Assembly: GCF_024614185.1 (NCBI RefSeq)
Contig: NZ_JAHTLF010000016.1
Span: 310,001 to 374,000 of the forward strand
Direction: 5' to 3'
Origin: Nocardioides carbamazepini
GTDB lineage: Bacteria; Actinomycetota; Actinomycetes; Propionibacteriales; Nocardioidaceae
Length of the DNA stretch: 64,000 nucleotides
Shown piece after piece: positions 6,019 to 13,904 of the stretch. The notes beneath the pieces were generated by a model that did not search any database, was not told the DNA's origin, and saw only the letters and a list, made by a program, of their open reading frames with translations. Every line of letters begins with the position of its first letter. Position 1 is the first letter of the stretch. A program made the translations under genes and the position numbers.

Positions 6019-8901
6019 TCAGCTCGGTGCCAGCAGGACGCTGAAGGTGATCGCGGCCGTGCCGCTGGTGTCGGCCGTGGCGGTCAGACCGCCCTGTGGC
6101 CCGGCGGGGAGCGGGCCGCCGCTGTCGGCGAGGACCGACGACACGTGGCCCGAGCCGTCGCCGGTGGCACTCGAGCGTCCGACCGCCCCGGGCGGCAGGG
6201 TCCAGGAGGTGGTCCCGCCGCTCTTGTCCGCCCAGTAGCTCACCAGCCAGTGCGACCCGTCGGGGGACAGCACGGCCGGGGTCACGTGCGCGGCGCCGCT
6301 GCTGGTCTGCACCGCGACCGCGCTGTCCGCGACCGGGGTCGCCGGGTCGTTGCCGCGGTAGCCGACGACGGTCAGCACGCTCTTGGCGTAGCCGCTGGAG
6401 GTGACGGTGACCGGGCTGCCCGCGTCCGCCGCCGTGGCCACCCGGGAGTACAGCCGGCCGACCGCCTTCGACCCCGCGATGGCCGTCTCGATCTCGGTCC
6501 AGCCGGCGGGCCCGGCGTACGTCGGCGTGGTGGTGTTCGCGACGAAGAACGCCAGGAGCAGGTCGCCGGGTCGGACCGATGCGGGGACCGTCGTGCGGTG
6601 GGCGATCCGGTTGCCGCTCGTCGAGTCGGCGGCGACGGCGATGATGCCGCCGGCGCCCTGCGACGGCTGGGCGGTGCGGGTCGTCGTCGCCGTGGCGCCG
6701 CCGTTGTCGGTGACGGTCAGGGTGACCGTGACGGCACCGCCGGCCGCGTAGGTGTGGCTGATGGTGGGACCGGCCGTGCTCGTCTGGCCGTCACCGAACG
6801 CCCAGGCGTGGCCGGTGACGGAGCCGTCGGTGTCGCTCGAGCCGCCGGCATCGAACGTGCAGGTGAGGCCGGCGCAGGAGACGGCGAACGTCGCCGTCGG
6901 CGGCTGGTTCACCGGCGGCGCGACCGGCGGTCCCTGGTAGAGGAAGAGCGCCCGGGACGACCAGCCCGAGCCGGAGGGGTAGATGGTCGTGGCGGTGCCC
7001 GAGACGGCGCCGTGGGCGGCCCAGTCGGCCCGGCTCAGCGCTCCGTTGCTGCTCGCGAACCACAGCTTGCCGCCGGCCACGAAGGCGCCCCGCATGCTGC
7101 TGTAGCTCACGCCGGTGACCGACGGCACCGAGAAGAGCTGCTGCCCGATGACGCCGGACTCGGGCTCGAACCCGCGACGGTAGAGCGCGGACGAGCCCGA
7201 CTTCGTGAAGTAGATCCAGCCCCGGTCGTAGAACAGGCTGGTGATCGTGGGGATGTCGCCGTTGTGCCAGTCGTCCTGGTAGACGAGCGCGTCGGCCGCG
7301 TTCACGGTCGTCGCGGCGCCGTACGTCGCTCCGTCGAAGGTGCGCCGGGTGAGAGTGCGGTTGGCGTACGCCGTGTAGAGGTCGCCGTTGACCATGAAGG
7401 CGCCGACGGCGGTGCCCCAGCCGGTCCCGTTGGGTGCGTTGACGGGCGGTGTGGCCACGCTTCCGTCGAAGCCGCCCCGGACGAGCTGGGATCCGCCGCT
7501 CGCCACGCGGAACACGTCGCCGGGCAGCGTGCCGTCCTGCTGCGGGGGCAGCGTGGTGCCCGAGGCGAGGGGGAGGAAGGCGACCCTGCGGTGCGTCTCG
7601 CCGGCGAACACGTCGGTGTCCGAGCCGACGAAGAGTCCCTCCGGCGTGGCGAGCATGTCGCGGACGCCCGCGCCCAGGGTGCGCGTCGGGTTCCAGGAGT
7701 ACGGCATGCCGGTGCGGGTGCTGAGCGCCGCGATGCCCGGCCGGGAGACCGCGCCCTCGTCGGCCGCGTCGCCCCGGGCCGGGTTGTTCTGCCAGCGCAT
7801 GTGCCCGCCGGTGTAGACGACGTCGTCGGTGACCTCGACGGTCCACGTCGTGTCGCCGCCGGTGTACGCCGTCCAGCTGGGCCGCACGTCCGTGCCCGTC
7901 GAGCCCGACTCGAAGCGGGCCACGACGTCGCAGCCGCTGGTGCCGGCCATGCTGCCCGCGAAGCCGCCGTACGCACCGGTCGTGGAGACCACGAAGAAGC
8001 TGCCGCTGGGCGAGAACTCGACGTCGGTCATGTAGGTCTCGAACGAGGCGCTGCAGGCCGACTCGAACAAGGTCGTGTAGTACGGCGCGAGGGCGAGGGC
8101 TCCGCCCGCGATGTCGAGCACCGCGAACTGGTGGCGGCGGATGCCGTTGACGGTGTCGAAGTTGCCGATCGCCACCAACTTCCCGTTGGCGGGGTCGGTC
8201 GCGATCTTCTGCACGTTGGTCACGGTGCCGCGGTGCACGCCCGCGATGACGGCGGTGTAGTACGGGTCGCGGGCTCCGGTCGTCGCGTTGAGCGTGCCGA
8301 GCGCACGGCTCGGCTGTCCTTGCAGGTGGGTGAACTTGCCGGCGACCCAGAGCCGGTTGCCCGTCACCGAGACGTCACGGACCTGGCCGTTGATCGTGCC
8401 GGGCTGGAAGGCGGCGACCCGAGCTCCCGTGGCGACGCTGGCCTGGTACAGGCGGCTGACGGCGACCGTCGCGCCCCCGGACGTCGCGCTGGTGAACGCG
8501 CCGCCGACGTAGACCGACGTGCCGTCGGCAGCCGGTTCGAGGGTGTAGACACGGTCGTTCGGGTTGGGCGCGAAGGTCGTGCTGACCTGGCCGGTGAAGG
8601 CATCGAACGCGAACAGGTTCCGGCGCGCGATGTCGGTCGAGCTGCCGGAGCTGCGGACCCGCGTGAACGTGCCGCCGACCACGATCGTGTTGCCGACCCG
8701 GGCCATCGTGAAGACGTCCCCGTCCATGACGTGCGGGGTGAAGCCCACGGGGTCGTCGTCAACGATCCGGCCGGTCTGGGGGGCCGGGTTGCCCGTGTCG
8801 GCCGCCTGGGCCGGGGGTGGTGCCGCACCGGCGAGAACGGCCCCGACGAGGGCGCCGACGGAGAGCAGGGAGCACAACGTTCTGGACGCGATCACCCACA
8901 C
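6019..8901 (-). CDS. large secreted beta-propeller / PKD / jelly-roll-like protein
   Basis: 960 residues from GTG 8901. A signal peptide (residues 1-35, ending PPAQAADT) is followed by a repeat-rich propeller-like region (about 45-640) with recurring VGGTFTRV / VYVGGAFTS / VAGKFTHL blades. A PKD domain (about 668-745, with FDAGGSSDTDGSVTGHAWAFGDG) and a C-terminal beta domain (about 754-960, GDLLLAFFVANTT to SVLLAPS) complete it. No enzyme residues are recognised. The same three modules occur, reshuffled and duplicated, in the 1836-residue protein at 13905-19415. Its position at the edge of the polysaccharide locus suggests a surface or matrix protein. Confidence 0.8.
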   Translation of the reverse strand: MWVIASRTLCSLLSVGALVGAVLAGAAPPPAQAADTGNPAPQTGRIVDDDPVGFTPHVMDGDVFTMARVGNTIVVGGTFTRVRSSGSSTDIARRNLFAFDAFTGQVSTTFAPNPNDRVYTLEPAADGTSVYVGGAFTSATSGGATVAVSRLYQASVATGARVAAFQPGTINGQVRDVSVTGNRLWVAGKFTHLQGQPSRALGTLNATTGARDPYYTAVIAGVHRGTVTNVQKIATDPANGKLVAIGNFDTVNGIRRHQFAVLDIAGGALALAPYYTTLFESACSASFETYMTDVEFSPSGSFFVVSTTGAYGGFAGSMAGTSGCDVVARFESGSTGTDVRPSWTAYTGGDTTWTVEVTDDVVYTGGHMRWQNNPARGDAADEGAVSRPGIAALSTRTGMPYSWNPTRTLGAGVRDMLATPEGLFVGSDTDVFAGETHRRVAFLPLASGTTLPPQQDGTLPGDVFRVASGGSQLVRGGFDGSVATPPVNAPNGTGWGTAVGAFMVNGDLYTAYANRTLTRRTFDGATYGAATTVNAADALVYQDDWHNGDIPTITSLFYDRGWIYFTKSGSSALYRRGFEPESGVIGQQLFSVPSVTGVSYSSMRGAFVAGGKLWFASSNGALSRADWAAHGAVSGTATTIYPSGSGWSSRALFLYQGPPVAPPVNQPPTATFAVSCAGLTCTFDAGGSSDTDGSVTGHAWAFGDGQTSTAGPTISHTYAAGGAVTVTLTVTDNGGATATTTRTAQPSQGAGGIIAVAADSTSGNRIAHRTTVPASVRPGDLLLAFFVANTTTPTYAGPAGWTEIETAIAGSKAVGRLYSRVATAADAGSPVTVTSSGYAKSVLTVVGYRGNDPATPVADSAVAVQTSSGAAHVTPAVLSPDGSHWLVSYWADKSGGTTSWTLPPGAVGRSSATGDGSGHVSSVLADSGGPLPAGPQGGLTATADTSGTAAITFSVLLAPS

Positions 8902-8928
8902 ATCCGACCTGTTTCCGGCCGTCGGCGA

Positions 8929-8942
8929 ATGACCCGTATTGG
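8929..8942. promoter_or_regulatory. GACNN-RTATTGG motif upstream of the secreted propeller gene
   Basis: ATGACCCGTATTGG is identical at 12 of 14 positions to ATGACCGATATTGG at 19496-19509, which lies upstream of the other large secreted protein. It starts 28 bases before GTG 8901. It is a weaker relative of the TTGGGGG sites at 11465, 19567, 27478 and 31379. Confidence 0.4.
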
Positions 8943-9015
8943 TGAATTCGCAGGGTCAGATGTGACGAGTCAACGGGTCAGAACCGACGACTCAAGGCAC
9001 GACGGGGATCCAGGC

Positions 9016-10449
9016 TCAGTACGCGCCGCGGCCGCTGACGACCGCGCCGGCCGTGCGCAGCAGGATCCGCGCGTCGAGCAGGAGCGACCAGTTGTCGACG
9101 TACTGCTGGTCGAGGCGCACCGCGTCCTCCCACGAGAGGTCGGAGCGACCGGAGACCTGCCACAGGCCGGTCATGCCGGGCCTGACGACGAGCCGGTGGC
9201 GGTCGTCGGGGAGGTAGGCCGCGACCTCCGCCGGCAGCGCCGGCCGGGGGCCCACCAGGGACATGTGGCCGAGGGCGACGTTGATCAGCTGCGGCAGCTC
9301 GTCGAGGGAGGTGCGGCGCAGCCACCGGCCCACGCGGGTGATCCGCGGGTCCTGGTGGATCTTGAACAGTGGTCCGGCGGCCTCGTTGAGGTCGAGGAGG
9401 CCGGGCACGGCATCGGCCGCGTCGCAGGACATCGTCCGCAGCTTCCACATCGTGAAGGGGGCGTCGGCCCGCCCGATCCGGGTCTGCCGGAAGAAGGCCG
9501 GTCCCGGTGAGTCGAGGCGCACGGCCGCCGCGAGGACCAGGAGCACCGGCGCCAGGAGGAGGAGCGCCACCGTCGCCACGGCCCGGTCGACGAGGTGCTT
9601 GACCAGATGGGAGGGGCCGAGGCGGCGGGGAGCTCCGACGTGGAGCAGCGGGAGCCGTTCGCCGACGTCGAGGTGGATGCGGCCGGCCGGAGAGCTGAAC
9701 AGCCCCGCCCACACGAAGATGGCGACGCCGGCGTCCTCCAGGCACCAGCACAGGCGCTGCAGGTCGGCGGCCGGGATCGCCGGGTCCGGGGCGAGGATCA
9801 CGGCGTCGGCGCCACTCACCCGTGCCGTCGGGACGCACGCGGCGATCCCGGACACGACGGGGATCCCCGCGAGCGGGGGCCGGTCGCCGGCCTCTCCCGC
9901 GGCCACGCAGGCGCCGACCACCACGAACCGCTGCGTCCGTGACTGATGGAGGCGCTCGACCAGGCCGGGCAGGGCGTCGGCGGTGCCGGCCAGCACGACG
10001 CGATGGGTCACGCCGCTGAGGCGGACGCCACTGCGAGCCGCCAGCGCGAGGGCACCACGGGCGAGCCCGCCCAGGCCGGCGCTGGCGACGCACACCGTCG
10101 TCACGACGCCGGCGGACACCGGGTAGCCGATCGCCTCGGCGGTCAGCAGGGTGGCGGTGGGCAGGACCAGCGCCGCGACCGCGAGACGCCGTCCCCGCGC
10201 CGCCAGGTGTCCGGGCAGCTGGTAGTCGCCGGTGGTGGCCACGGCGGCCACCCACAGCGGTACGAACAGGAAGGCCGGCCCCGCGCGCGAGATCGCGTCC
10301 GGGACCAGGACGGCCACCAGCACGACGACGGCCGCCGCCGCGGCGTCGGCGAGCGCCAGGACCCGGCCGGTGCGGTGCACCGTCGCCGGGCCGCGCGTCT
10401 CCCTGCGCCCGGTCGTCACCGCCGTCGCGCGGGCCGAGAGGACGGTCAT
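9016..10449 (-). CDS. polyprenyl-phosphate sugar-phosphate transferase (exopolysaccharide priming enzyme)
   Basis: 477 residues from ATG 10449. The N-terminal half has several membrane segments (LALADAAAAAVVVLVAVLV onwards) and a CoA-binding-like Rossmann part. From about residue 290 comes the bacterial sugar transferase domain: DRAVATVALLLLAPVLL, FFRQTRIGR, FTMWKLRTM, DELPQLINV, MSLVGPRPALP and GLWQVSGRS. These enzymes (WbaP/CpsE/PssY class) load the first sugar phosphate onto undecaprenyl phosphate in the membrane. The ATG overlaps the stop of the PssE-like gene (ATGA). An upstream extension in this frame would be a shadow of that gene. Confidence 0.92.
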   Translation of the reverse strand: MTVLSARATAVTTGRRETRGPATVHRTGRVLALADAAAAAVVVLVAVLVPDAISRAGPAFLFVPLWVAAVATTGDYQLPGHLAARGRRLAVAALVLPTATLLTAEAIGYPVSAGVVTTVCVASAGLGGLARGALALAARSGVRLSGVTHRVVLAGTADALPGLVERLHQSRTQRFVVVGACVAAGEAGDRPPLAGIPVVSGIAACVPTARVSGADAVILAPDPAIPAADLQRLCWCLEDAGVAIFVWAGLFSSPAGRIHLDVGERLPLLHVGAPRRLGPSHLVKHLVDRAVATVALLLLAPVLLVLAAAVRLDSPGPAFFRQTRIGRADAPFTMWKLRTMSCDAADAVPGLLDLNEAAGPLFKIHQDPRITRVGRWLRRTSLDELPQLINVALGHMSLVGPRPALPAEVAAYLPDDRHRLVVRPGMTGLWQVSGRSDLSWEDAVRLDQQYVDNWSLLLDARILLRTAGAVVSGRGAY

Positions 10450-10949
10450 CGGTGGACGAGCTCGTCGGCCAGGGCCTCGAAGCGGGCGAGGGTGGGCGAG
10501 GTGCGGTGCGCGGCGCGGATGCCGCGCCCGGTGAGGACGGCGAGGGAGAGCCGGGCGGCAAGCTCCTGCTCGTCGTACGCCGTGACGATCAGGCCGGTCC
10601 GGGCGAGGAAGCGCGCGAAGCGCTGCTGGTGGTCGTCGACGTGCTCCCCGAGTCGCGGGTCGCGGGGGACCACGACGGGCAGGTGGCCGCGCCCGCGGGC
10701 GTCCATGATCGAGCCCGGCCCACCATGGGTCACGACCGCGTCGGCCCGGTCGAGCAGCTCGGTCAGCGCCGCCGGTCCGAGCAGCGGGGCACCGGTGAGC
10801 CACGACGGTGGCGGCGTCGCCCCGTGCTGCACGTGGAACCGGAACAGCCCCTGCTCCTGGAGGCGGCCGACCCAGGTGAGGACCCGGTCGAACCGGTGGT
10901 GGTCGGTGCCGAGGAAGACCGCGACGAGGGGCGGTGGCTGCCGGGTCAC
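10446..10949 (-). CDS. PssE/Cps14G-like glycosyltransferase catalytic subunit
   Basis: 167 residues from GTG 10949. The sequence resembles the C-terminal donor-binding half of a GT-B fold (Alg13/MurG-like): VAVFLGTDHHRFDR, VQHGATPP, then DAVVTHGGPGSIMDARGRGHLPVVVPRDP, the nucleotide-sugar binding loop. In Gram-positive capsule systems such a protein pairs with a membrane-anchored PssD/Cps14F partner to add the second sugar to the lipid carrier. The partner is encoded immediately upstream with a GTGA overlap, and the priming transferase follows with an ATGA overlap, so all three are made together. Confidence 0.87.
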   Translation of the reverse strand: MTRQPPPLVAVFLGTDHHRFDRVLTWVGRLQEQGLFRFHVQHGATPPPSWLTGAPLLGPAALTELLDRADAVVTHGGPGSIMDARGRGHLPVVVPRDPRLGEHVDDHQQRFARFLARTGLIVTAYDEQELAARLSLAVLTGRGIRAAHRTSPTLARFEALADELVHR

Positions 10950-11395
10950 CACAGCTCCCCGACCAGGACCGACGAGCGGTAGAGGCGCTGCTGCTCGGGC
11001 CACTGGACCAGGAACAGGTCCGTGGCCGGCCGGCACAGCCGGCCGGTGAGCGTCCGGGTCTCCACGCGGTCGTACACCTCGAGGTAGATCGCCGACGTGT
11101 GCCGCCGGTGCCGCAGCCAGAAGTACGGGACCGCGACGGCGGCGCCGGTGGAGACGACGAGGTCGGGGGCGTAGCGGCCGAGGACCGTGCGGGCCTGCAC
11201 CGAGTTGCGGGCCAGGTTGACCAGGTTGCGGGTGGTCGGGTGATGGGCCCACGTGACGTCCTCGCCCGCCAGCTTCGCGACGGCGTCGGCCGTGTCGAAG
11301 GTGACCCAGTGCCGGTCGTGCTTCTCCCACCACGGCCGCAGGCACATCAACTGCGCGAGATGGCCCCCTGAGGAGGAGACGAGCAGCACCCGCAT
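10946..11395 (-). CDS. PssD/Cps14F-like glycosyltransferase partner subunit
   Basis: 149 residues. It begins MRVLLVSSSGGHLAQL, the signature of the Alg14/PssD/Cps14F family, and continues with VSTGAAVAVPYFW and a C-terminal LFLVQWPEQQRLYRSSVLVG. This is the N-terminal, acceptor-side half of a split GT-B glycosyltransferase; with the PssE-like protein it forms an active enzyme at the membrane. It is first in a three-gene operon with the PssE-like subunit and the priming transferase. A TTGGGGG-type site (11465-11472) lies 70 bases upstream. Confidence 0.88.
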   Translation of the reverse strand: MRVLLVSSSGGHLAQLMCLRPWWEKHDRHWVTFDTADAVAKLAGEDVTWAHHPTTRNLVNLARNSVQARTVLGRYAPDLVVSTGAAVAVPYFWLRHRRHTSAIYLEVYDRVETRTLTGRLCRPATDLFLVQWPEQQRLYRSSVLVGELW

Positions 11396-11464
11396 GACGC
11401 ACTCCCGGAGCTTGGTGGCTGGTGGGCGATCCCGACCCTAGGGAGGCGTCCGGGGCGTGACATG

Positions 11465-11476
11465 CCCCCAATGCGG
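11465..11476. promoter_or_regulatory. CCCCCAAT site upstream of the PssD/PssE/priming operon
   Basis: CCCCCAATGCGG on the plus strand reads as CCGCATTGGGGG toward the operon. It lies 70 bases upstream of the PssD start and shares the CCCCCAA core with sites at 19567, 27478 and 31379. It is a candidate binding site for one of the locus's LuxR-type regulators. Confidence 0.45.
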
Positions 11477-11514
11477 TATCTCCGTCGCCGCGATGCCCTC
11501 AGCGGCTCAGTGGC

Positions 11515-12201
11515 TCAGCCCTGGGGCGCGTGCCAGCCGACCTTGTACGCCGCGCCGACGGCGGCGAGCTGGGAGCTCATCTCCAGCTTGGCCAGGATCG
11601 ACTTCACCTGGGTGCGGACCGTCGCCTCGGACACCACGCTGCTGCGGGCGATCTCGCGGACCGGGGCGCCCTGCATCAGCGCGCCGAGCACCTCCATCTC
11701 GCGTCGGGTGAGGCGATCGAGCCGGGCGCGGATGTCGCGGACCTCGTCCCGGTCCTGGAGCGCGATCTCGATGAGCGAGCCCCGCTCCTGCGCGTTCATC
11801 AGGGGGAGTCCGTCCCGCGCCCGGCGGACCGTGGTGACCACCTCGTGCAGGGGACAGGTCTTCACCAGCACCGCCTTGGCGCCGCGGCGCAGGCACTCGC
11901 CCCGCCGGGCGACCTCGCTGCTCCCGGTCACGACGACGACCGCGACACCGGCCGCGGTCAGCGGGGTGATCAGCCGCATGCCGTCGCCCACATGACCGAG
12001 GTCGAGGTCGAGCAGGACCACGCGGGGGGCACCGCGCAGGGTCGTGGCGAGCACCGTCGCGAGGGTCGTGTGGTCGTCGGTCAGGTCGATCCGGCGGACG
12101 ACGTAGCCCTCGGTCTCCAAGGTGAGGGAGACCGACTCGGCGAAGAGGGCGTGGTCGTCGACGATGGTGATCCGCATCGGCCGCGGCGCTCCGGTCGTCA
12201 T
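11515..12201 (-). CDS. LuxR/NarL-family response regulator (first pair)
   Basis: 228 residues. A normal receiver: acidic pair in ITIVDDHALF, phospho-acceptor Asp in VVLLDLDLG, Thr/Ser in VVVVTGSS and the conserved Lys in AVLVKTCPL. A LuxR-type HTH follows (LTRREMEVLGALMQGAPVRE, then SEATVRTQVKSILAKLEMSS). ATG 12201 overlaps the kinase stop (ATGA), so kinase and regulator are coupled; an ATG at 12177 is an alternative. It lies inside the exopolysaccharide locus and probably regulates it. The divergent PssD operon lies just downstream. A degenerate paralogue is at 32366. Confidence 0.9.
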   Translation of the reverse strand: MTTGAPRPMRITIVDDHALFAESVSLTLETEGYVVRRIDLTDDHTTLATVLATTLRGAPRVVLLDLDLGHVGDGMRLITPLTAAGVAVVVVTGSSEVARRGECLRRGAKAVLVKTCPLHEVVTTVRRARDGLPLMNAQERGSLIEIALQDRDEVRDIRARLDRLTRREMEVLGALMQGAPVREIARSSVVSEATVRTQVKSILAKLEMSSQLAAVGAAYKVGWHAPQG

Positions 12202-13805
12202 CCGCGTGAGCCTGCGGCGACGGGCGGAGCGGTGTCCGGAGCGGTGTCCGGAGCGCTGTCCGGGTCGGGCGCGGTAGCGGAACGGGGCAGCAGGTGCGGG
12301 CCGGAGCCCGCATCGGCGTTGCGCAGCGTCACCACGAAGACCGCGCCCGCGTCGCCGGACTCCGACCGTTCGTGGTGCAGCGATCCGCCCAGCTCGAGCA
12401 TCAGCCGATGGGCGCGTTGCAGGCCGATGCCCTGCCCGGTCGACGTGCTGCCGCGTGCCCCCCACTGGAAGAGCCGGTCCTGCAAAGCCGGCTCGATCCC
12501 CGGCCCCCGGTCGGACACGCGCAGCTCGACGGTGTCCCCGACCGCCCGCGAGACCACCGCGGTCGCGTGCCCGCGGGCGTGGCGATGCGCATTGGTCAGC
12601 AGCACGTTGAGGACCTCGGAGAGCGCGTCGTGCCTGCCTACGACGTGGTGACCACCGCCTCGCCAGGCCACCAGGTGGTCGAGCGCCCCGTGGGCGACGA
12701 CGAGCGGCTCGACGACCTCGTCGACGGCGAGGACGTCGAGCTCCTCGGGGCTCTCGGCGAAGCTGCGGCCCAGGCGCGCCACCTCGGCGTCGACCATGTG
12801 GCTCAGCGCCATCCGGCGCGGACCCGGAGGGACCGTGTCGCCGTTCAGGAGGTGGACGCCGGCCACGATGCCGGCCGTCGCGGCCCGCATCTCGTGCACG
12901 ACCTCGCGGTCGTGCTGCACCGTCGCCTCCGCCGCTGCCGCGCGGAGCAGCAGCTTGGCCTCGCGAACGGCCGTGTCCTGGAGGGTCGTGAGCAGGAGCC
13001 CGATCACCGTCGTGGCGAGGAGGGCACTGCACAGGACGACGCCGACCATGGCCAGCGGTGGCGGCTCCGACGCCTCGAGGAGGGTCGCCCAGACCCGCGC
13101 GGCGAAGAGGGCGAACACCCCGCAGCTGACCCGCACGGCCGCCCATCGGGGCAGGGGCGAGCGCATCAGGGCGACGGTGACCAGGACGATCCCGACGGTG
13201 ATCGCCGCCAGCACCGCCAGGTCCGGACCCCGTCGCACCGACAGGAAGGGGGACGGATCGAGGACCAGCAGGCTCAGCCGGACGCCGAGGACGAGACAGC
13301 CGAGGAGGAGCCCGCCCAGCAGCGGGCTGAACCGCGGCGGGTGCTGGTCGCGGGTGCGGACGGTGAACACCAGGAGGATGACGAGCACGGTCGCCACATG
13401 GCCGGTGGTCAGGCGGTAGCTGTGGCCGCCATGGGTCGGATCGGCCACGGAGATGACCAGCAGTGGAAGGTCCTGGACGGCGACGAGGGTCGCTGCCGTG
13501 GCCATGCGGGCCCGGATCAGGCTGCGCCGCAGCCGGGCGTCGAAGGAGAGCACCAGCGCGCTCCCGAGCAGGACGAGATCCGCGAGGACCATGCAGATGT
13601 GACCGGCCGTCGTGATCGGGTCGATCGACGGGTCCTCCATGAGGAGGACCGCGTATGGGTGCAGCATCAGTCCGGCGAGCAGCAGTGCCCACCACAAGGG
13701 CGCGCGCTCGGTCGAGACTTCTTGACAAGGCGATGACCGTCGAGTGACCGCCCGAGAAACCCCCCACGGGTGACGGAACTGACGGCCCGATTGAGGACGC
13801 GTCAT
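12198..13805 (-). CDS. membrane sensor histidine kinase (first pair)
   Basis: 535 residues from ATG 13805. The N-terminal half has about eight hydrophobic segments (WWALLLAGLMLHPYAVLL, LVLLGSALVLSF and so on) and no large extracellular domain. The dimerisation segment carries the likely phospho-His in HDREVVHEMRA. The ATPase part has an N-box (VLLTNAHRHA), G1 (SDRGPGIE) and G2 (GQGIGLQRAH). The intramembrane architecture suggests it senses a lipid or envelope signal. A Pro/Ala/Asp-rich tail follows the ATPase. The kinase at 33081 is a clear paralogue with the same layout. Confidence 0.88.
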   Translation of the reverse strand: MTRPQSGRQFRHPWGVSRAVTRRSSPCQEVSTERAPLWWALLLAGLMLHPYAVLLMEDPSIDPITTAGHICMVLADLVLLGSALVLSFDARLRRSLIRARMATAATLVAVQDLPLLVISVADPTHGGHSYRLTTGHVATVLVILLVFTVRTRDQHPPRFSPLLGGLLLGCLVLGVRLSLLVLDPSPFLSVRRGPDLAVLAAITVGIVLVTVALMRSPLPRWAAVRVSCGVFALFAARVWATLLEASEPPPLAMVGVVLCSALLATTVIGLLLTTLQDTAVREAKLLLRAAAAEATVQHDREVVHEMRAATAGIVAGVHLLNGDTVPPGPRRMALSHMVDAEVARLGRSFAESPEELDVLAVDEVVEPLVVAHGALDHLVAWRGGGHHVVGRHDALSEVLNVLLTNAHRHARGHATAVVSRAVGDTVELRVSDRGPGIEPALQDRLFQWGARGSTSTGQGIGLQRAHRLMLELGGSLHHERSESGDAGAVFVVTLRNADAGSGPHLLPRSATAPDPDSAPDTAPDTAPPVAAGSRG

Positions 13806-13857
13806 GTCGCGATTATGCGCGGCCTCCCGGATTCTCGCCGGTGAAGGCGGGAACGTA

Positions 13858-13871
13858 CCCAATATTTGTCC
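13858..13871. promoter_or_regulatory. ATATTGGG motif upstream of the first kinase/regulator operon
   Basis: CCCAATATTTGTCC, which reads GGACAAATATTGGG on the minus strand, shares GAC-NN-ATATTGGG with 19499-19510. It lies about 53 bases before the kinase ATG and could allow autoregulation. Confidence 0.35.
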
Positions 13872-13904
13872 GTCCGGAGCGGTTCCTGGTGGAGTATCAC
13901 CACC

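Noticed and set aside
5758..9510. A long plus-strand open frame (about 1250 codons) opposite the secreted propeller gene
   Set aside because: The translation is Arg/Gly/Ala-rich without domains, as expected for antisense of GC-rich coding DNA. The minus-strand protein has a signal peptide and recognisable modules.
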